Shown one piece after another: positions 63,201 through 64,000 of a stretch of DNA of 64,000 nt. The translations under genes were made by a program, and so were the position numbers. A model generated the notes under the pieces. It searched no databases and was not told the origin of the DNA. It saw nothing but the letters and a program-made list of their open reading frames with translations. Every line of letters starts with the position of its first letter. Position 1 is the first letter of the stretch. Source of the stretch: Rhizosphaericola sp047606825 (GTDB lineage: Bacteria; Bacteroidota; Bacteroidia; Chitinophagales; Chitinophagaceae); the NCBI GenBank assembly GCA_047606825.1, contig JASGDY010000089.1, forward strand, positions 1 to 64,000. The letters are read 5' to 3'.

Positions 63201-63424
63201 TTTAATGCATAAAAGGTAAAAATAAAAAATGTCTGATGCGAAAAGTTTAACGCTCAATGCTCAATGCTTTATGCCCAATCTGTTTATATTTTCGAGTGCA
63301 TTTTTCTATTGGATTCAAATATATGTTTGGGTGATTGACTGCGCCATCTTAACTTAGCCACCATGTTCAGTGCTTATAACCTGAACAAAATTAATAAACT
63401 CGGATTTAATATCAACTTCTCATT

Positions 63425-64000
63425 ATGAAGATGTTAAGCACTAACAATGCGCTCGACGTATTTAAAAACAACGTGGGTGTGCGTTTTCAGTTGTACAATA
63501 GTTTGTTCACGGCCCTGCCTTTCCACAAGATAGAGAAGACGGGCATATTGCTGACCTTGTTTTTGTTGCACTGCGAAGAAAACTACACCAGACACAAAAG
63601 CCCGATTGATATCGTCAATAGTTTTTTGGACACGTATACGCCCAATTACAGTCCGCAGGAACGGGTGGACATGCTGTTCCGTTTCATACAGTTTTCCGAA
63701 CGCCAGGTCGTGTTGTTCGATTCATTGGAAGAGGCTGCATTTCCAGCGTTGCACGACATGAATGGTTCGGGTAGTGTCACCGACCTGCAATCGCAGATTG
63801 ACCAGAAAGGCAAGCAGGCGGAACTGGAGGAAAAGCTGAAAGACTATTCGGTGCGGCTCGTGCTGACGGCGCATCCGACGCAGTTTTATCCCGGCGAGGT
63901 TTTGGGCATCATCAACGACTTGGCGGTCGCGTTGAAAAACGACGACGCGTCCAAGGTCAACATGTACCTGCAACAGTTGGCAAAAACGCCCTTTTTGAAA
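63425..64000 (+). CDS. ppc: Phosphoenolpyruvate carboxylase, N-terminal part (runs off the window)
   Basis: 192 codons from ATG 63425 to the window end, with no stop. The protein begins MKMLSTNNALDVFKNNVGVRFQ. It contains the PEP carboxylase motif VLTAHPTQFYPGEVLGII, with the catalytic-type histidine at residue 150. The enzyme adds bicarbonate to phosphoenolpyruvate to form oxaloacetate. The glutamate after HPT in classical enzymes is glutamine here, which I take as a clade feature. About three quarters of the gene should lie beyond the window. Confidence 0.88.
   Translation, partial: MKMLSTNNALDVFKNNVGVRFQLYNSLFTALPFHKIEKTGILLTLFLLHCEENYTRHKSPIDIVNSFLDTYTPNYSPQERVDMLFRFIQFSERQVVLFDSLEEAAFPALHDMNGSGSVTDLQSQIDQKGKQAELEEKLKDYSVRLVLTAHPTQFYPGEVLGIINDLAVALKNDDASKVNMYLQQLAKTPFLK

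Overview
The window reads as a chromosome segment of a Bacteroidota bacterium. Chitinophagaceae is a plausible family, but this is inferred from gene style only. The evidence is three SusC/SusD pairs, a PorP/SprF protein, a metallopeptidase with a type IX secretion sorting tail, an SPI/SPII-rich secretome, a one-component-style hybrid two-component regulator with an AraC output domain, and several -33/-7 promoters of the TTG-N19-TAnnTTTG type. No tRNA, rRNA, CRISPR array, transposase or phage gene was seen.

Layout. 1-11.8 kb is mostly housekeeping: a SET-domain protein, rpmI-rplT, an orphan porP/sprF, rpsA (reverse), gtrA-like, galE, a transketolase C-terminal half, and a three-gene ECF sigma / anti-sigma / Spy-like operon. 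A reverse esterase-AraC pair follows. 11.8-14.5 kb holds an SDR dehydrogenase with an apparently leaderless mRNA, then a canonical promoter with a 5' hairpin, tiny ORFs and a sterol desaturase/hydroxylase. 14.7-35.3 kb is a large sulfate-ester utilisation locus: two SusC/SusD pairs, four secreted sulfatases with the CxPxR/CxPSR formylglycine motif, a DUF1254/DUF1214 protein, an O-acetylhomoserine sulfhydrylase, and a signal-peptide-bearing formylglycine-generating enzyme that would mature the sulfatases. 35.3-39.5 kb carries two unrelated lipoproteins with a duplicated 267-bp leader and a T9SS-exported M4 peptidase. 39.6-43.8 kb is sdhCAB, interrupted between sdhA and sdhB by a four-helix-bundle (23S rRNA intervening-sequence type) gene that sits between perfect inverted repeats.

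44-58 kb is a second polysaccharide locus: a hybrid two-component sensor (reverse) facing SusC/SusD, a parallel beta-helix protein and a GH2 glycosidase. 58-62 kb has an orphan HigA-like regulator, then a GT4 - NAD-epimerase - GT2 surface-glycan cluster. The window ends with gpsA (reverse) and the 5' part of a phosphoenolpyruvate carboxylase gene that runs off the edge.

The sulfatase locus forms a coherent chain: SusC/D import, desulfation by sulfatases activated by the local FGE, and a sulfhydrylase able to use sulfide made from the released sulfate. It contains no recognisable glycoside hydrolase or lyase, so its substrate is open. Intergenic DNA is unusually rich in palindromic repeats of several families. 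The most interesting are the element inserted in the sdh operon, the duplicated hairpin-array leader before the two lipoproteins, and two abutting palindromes at the start of the hybrid sensor gene.
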